Below, piece by piece: positions 60,616-64,000 of a stretch of DNA of 64,000 nt; position 1 is the first letter of the stretch, and each line of letters begins with the position of its first letter. The position numbers and the translations under genes are program-made. The stretch covers positions 19,468,989 through 19,532,988 of the forward strand of contig OZ024867.1 in NCBI GenBank assembly GCA_964017155.1. Direction: 5' to 3'. Source of the stretch: Oasisia sp. SBJ-2009 (lineage: Eukaryota > Annelida > Polychaeta > Sabellida > Siboglinidae). The notes below the pieces were generated by a model. The model saw nothing but the letters and a program-made list of their open reading frames with translations, was not told where the DNA came from and did not search any database.

Positions 60616-63397
60616 TTACAGATTAACCGTGTATAACGAATTGGCCCAGCTAATCCACATTGGGCCATTTACTATTTCAAAACAATTGTACATAATCCTA
60701 ATCAAGTCGTTATTTATGTTTAAAATGCGTTTTTTTAAACCATAAATGTTCTTACGCAATAGGGCGTCAAATGTGTCTATAGCATTACTAGCAAACATGC
60801 CACTCGCGCTGTCCCGTCGGCTATATCCCAAAATCCGTCTATGCATATTGTTGTAGGCAACTTTAGCTTTCAAATAAGAGCCCTTATTAAAGTTAACCCA
60901 TAATTGGCAGCAATAAGTTGTACAACAATACGCATGAAACAGATGTAGTTTAACACCCACGGAACAGTGGTGAAATTTTCTGATAATGCTATTAGACCTA
61001 GCATAAAAATTACGTAGATGTCTCAAAATATCACCGTCATCTTTCAGGTCATTGCATATTATCACACCTAAATATTTTGCTTCTTTGACATATGTAAGCA
61101 TGTTTACATTCATATATGTATCTGGACATTTCAGTTTAAAACCACGTGGCTTGAAGACCATACATAACGACTTGATAGGGTTATATTCAACATCAGTTTG
61201 AAGGCCGAACTTTGCACATATGTTCAGCAAACCCTGAAGCCCACTAGGACTAGGAGCAATAACACATATGTCATCAGCATAGAACACGTGATTAATGCAA
61301 CAGTTGTGTATATGGCAACCTATACCAGCACTATTTAGCATATTGCTCAGATCATCAATGTATACGATAAATAAATATGGGGACAAAATCCCACCTTGTC
61401 GAACACCATTCGAAACATTAAAAAACTCTGATGATGTAGAACCCCATTTTATACAGAAAGTTTGGGTTCTGTACCAGTACAACAGGATACGTATAAGTAT
61501 AACAGGCACACCTCGATTAAGCAATTTTCTAAAAAGCGTCCAATGGTTGACTCTGTCAAATGCTTTTGAAGCGTCTAAAAAACATGAATATACAGGGCTA
61601 TTGTTACTTTTATAGTACTGAATAACATTTTTAAAGCAAATATACAGTGGTCAGTGGAGTGTCCCTTCTTAAATCCAAACTGATTGTCGGTTGTATTAAG
61701 ATATGGTGTCAACATCTCCAGCAATATAATTTCCAATATTTTTGAGGCAACGGTTACAAGCGCAATTGGTCTGTAGTTGTTTACATTGCTCGTGTCTCCA
61801 GACTTATTTTTTATCAATGGAATTATAATAGTTTTCATAAAGTCATCAGGTAGATGACCATGAGAAATCACTCTATTATAAAAAATGGACAACAGTATAG
61901 TTATGCGCCTATCTGAATGAATAAAATGTTCGGCAGATAGCCCATCGTTACCACATGCTTTTCCACATTTTAACTTATCAATAGCATTTTTTACCATGCA
62001 AGGAGTTATGACTAAGTTATTTTCATAACACAAATATTCTGTACACGCTCTTTCACATTTTGCATATTTGCATCTGTGGTTACATTATTTAATAAGGACT
62101 CAAAATGTGTTTTCCACATGGCGGATATGGCCGTAGGTTCATTAGCGCCATTGACAGTTGTAGCATTGGGTAAACCTTTTTTGTATGTTTTGGATACGTT
62201 TTTCCAAAAACTGACTGCATCTTTAGCTTGCATCGATTTAGCCATGGCATCTGCTCGAGCCATATCTTCGCGTTGTTGACACTGTTTAAGCAGACATTTA
62301 AAATGTAACCTAGTTTTCCGCATTAGTTCACAAAATGGGCCATGCTTAGGTTTTCCCATATCACGCCATAAAATATAGTAATATCTAGCTTCAGTGTGCG
62401 CTTCCTTAACATAATCATTCCATCCAGGTACTATGTAGTCTTGGCACAATGTTTTTTTGCATGTAGTAATCGTTTCAAGACTAGATACCCGAAGCGCATT
62501 ACATATATCATCGAATAAATTGTCAATGTCACTTATATGCTGTCTGTTTGAACAGTTAGGATTAGTGCACGTACACAAGTCTGTAGTGTGTATTCTGTCT
62601 AGATGAACAGCACTACACTTTCCATATTCTTTGATATTACAATCTTTTGCATTAGACCATCTGAAGATAGGAGGCATTTTGTCAGCGTGTTTCTCATTAT
62701 TAACACATCTTTCTGCAGTTAGAGCAGTAGAGATCACTAGTCCTACAGGGAGGTGATCCGAACTAGGACATTTATCTAATATATATAAATCAGTGATCAT
62801 CGAGTTTACACTGTGAGAGCAGATAAAGTGATCTAACCATGAGGTAGAGTTGTGAGCATCACTTACATATGTATACGTATTGCTAGCTCGACCAAGAATC
62901 TCATAATCTGAGATAACCAAACCAATATTCTCACACATAGCAATTAATTCAAATTCAAAAGGAGTGTTAACAGCAGCATTAAAATCACCAGTGATAACAA
63001 CATTGGTTGTGTCCTTTTCTTCAATTATAGACGCAATTTTACCCAAGTAGTTACAAAATTCCTCAAAGTTGTCAGACGACTGGTAAGGCAGGTATACATT
63101 TAAAATAAACAATTTGCCATCCTTTGTATCAATGTCAATTCCAAGTAATCTGTTATCTTGTAAATCACAAATAGTACAAGCATGTGAAATCGATTTTCTC
63201 CATAAAACACCAATACCACCAAATGGGCGTCCAACTTGTATACCGAGTTGGTCATTAATAGCACTGACCGCATATGCTTCAAATGCTTTATGAATAGAAC
63301 GCAATAGAGAGACATCTTCACTGGAAAGCCATAGCTCTTGCAAAATTATGACATCAAACTGTGCACGATTATGACCGCTGGAGTTACCCACGTGCAC
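60616..63397 (-). pseudogene. LINE EN-RT reading frame with frameshifts
   Basis: Three overlapping frames: 63397-62012 (endonuclease and linker, 461 codons), 62033-61575 (RT fingers) and 61524-60616 (RT palm onward with FYADD). Frame changes occur at about 62020 and about 61640. Otherwise the sequence is little decayed, so insertion is fairly recent or a near-intact copy exists elsewhere. Encodes enzymes for target-primed reverse transcription. Confidence 0.88.
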
Positions 63398-63493
63398 TCG
63401 AGTCGTTTACGAATATTATACTAGGTCCTATCGCTATAATATAATATTATAGGGATAGGACCTAGTATATTCGTAACGACTCGGGCGCACGTG
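63389..63493. mobile_element. 105-bp palindromic MITE with 8-bp target duplication
   Basis: Arms CACGTGCACTCGAGTCG.. and ..CGACTCGGGCGCACGTG pair over about 50 bases each with almost no loop (ATAATATAATATTAT centre). GAGTTACC stands on both sides (63381-63388 and 63494-63501), a target duplication of 8 bp as in hAT elements. It lies at the edge of the LINE endonuclease region. Confidence 0.85.
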
Positions 63494-63503
63494 GAGTTAC
63501 CCA

Positions 63504-64000
63504 TCCTCAATGAAACCCATGTCCCAAATATTCGTCCAAATACCCATTTTACTACCCTTTTCTAAAATGACCCACACAACCTCCGCTCGAACCTTGTAGT
63601 CCGTTTTCCAATTAAACGAGCCACTTATGGCGGTCCGAGCTGTTTTTGTAAATTAATTGCGGATGAACATGTTTAAAAATATTTTTAAATGGTTTAATAT
63701 ATTGTGCGCACGGTGGCAGCACCAGCGCATCACAAGTCATAGTTTCGATTATCCAGGCTCCGTGAGGTGGCAGCACGTGACCGCTAGGGCGGTAATACCT
63801 TACCTTAGGATACCTTAGGACGGTTCTGATCGCAGGATTCTGTGTTCCTCTATAATCAGCTCTTCATTTTCATTATCTATTAATATTAAATCGCGTGTTC
63901 CGGTTCTATTGTTAGTAATTCTTAACGGTGCTTCGAAGTCATATAAAATATCCTGGTTATACCAAAATTTGTGTAGTCGTGTTTTAAATGAATTTAGAGA
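63504..64000. other. no feature recognised
   Basis: May hold 5' sequence of the LINE or host flank; no motif seen. Confidence 0.4.

Larger units (their letters stand above)
60296..63503 (-). mobile_element. non-LTR retrotransposon with endonuclease and reverse transcriptase
   Basis: Minus-strand element with APE-type endonuclease (VIILQELW, VVITGDFNAAVNTP, SSDHLPVGLVI), then RT motifs NNYRPIALVTVASKILE, NQFGFKKGHSTDH, GVRQGGILSPYLF and the catalytic FYADD, a thumb/C-terminal region with KEAKYLGVIICNDL, 3' UTR and hexanucleotide tail. Order EN-RT and single large ORF fit a jockey/CR1-like clade; the exact clade is not decided. Probably 5' truncated near 63.5 kb. Confidence 0.9.

Overview
The window reads as chordate or other deuterostome invertebrate nuclear DNA. 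It has three multi-exon protein genes with GT-AG introns, dense minisatellites, non-LTR retrotransposons, tRNA-derived SINEs and foldback elements, and no bacterial or viral gene arrangement. Several minisatellites have repeat units that span an exon/intron boundary and so copy the 5' splice site many times. I recall repeats of this kind ('mirage minisatellites') being described in amphioxus. A cephalochordate is therefore my best guess for the organism, but this is inference from memory.

Layout. 1-2300: decayed CR1-like LINE (+), split by an AT microsatellite and a SINE. 2300-8700: intergenic DNA with minisatellites and a 1 kb foldback element. 8809-21768 (-): ZRSR2 (U2AF35-related splicing factor), ten coding exons recovered, first exon not certain. 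22.2-22.6 kb: likely shared promoter, because the next gene is head-to-head. 23415-38345 (+): MOSPD1, complete in six coding exons; intron 2 holds a 9 kb array of 26/27-bp repeats. 38.4-45.5 kb: mostly unremarkable intergenic sequence. 45540-60154 (-): WDFY2 (WD40 + FYVE), complete in twelve coding exons, 408 residues, containing one U12-type intron. 60.2-63.5 kb (-): non-LTR retrotransposon with endonuclease and reverse transcriptase, broken by frameshifts and carrying a small hairpin element. 63.5-64 kb: nothing recognised.

The three genes share no pathway: ZRSR2 acts in 3' splice-site recognition including the minor spliceosome, MOSPD1 is a tail-anchored MSP-domain ER protein, and WDFY2 is an endosomal PI3P-binding scaffold. 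One notable pairing is that WDFY2 contains an intron of the class that ZRSR2 helps to splice.

The most unusual pattern is the position of tandem arrays. At least four donor sites (MOSPD1 exons 2 and 5, WDFY2 exons 2, 7 and 10 being the clear ones) are themselves the seed of a tandem array, and many other introns start with an array within a few bases of the donor. Most very long reading frames in the window are products of these repeats and are not genes. Exon boundaries come from reading-frame continuity, splice motifs and remembered family sequences; no alignment was run.
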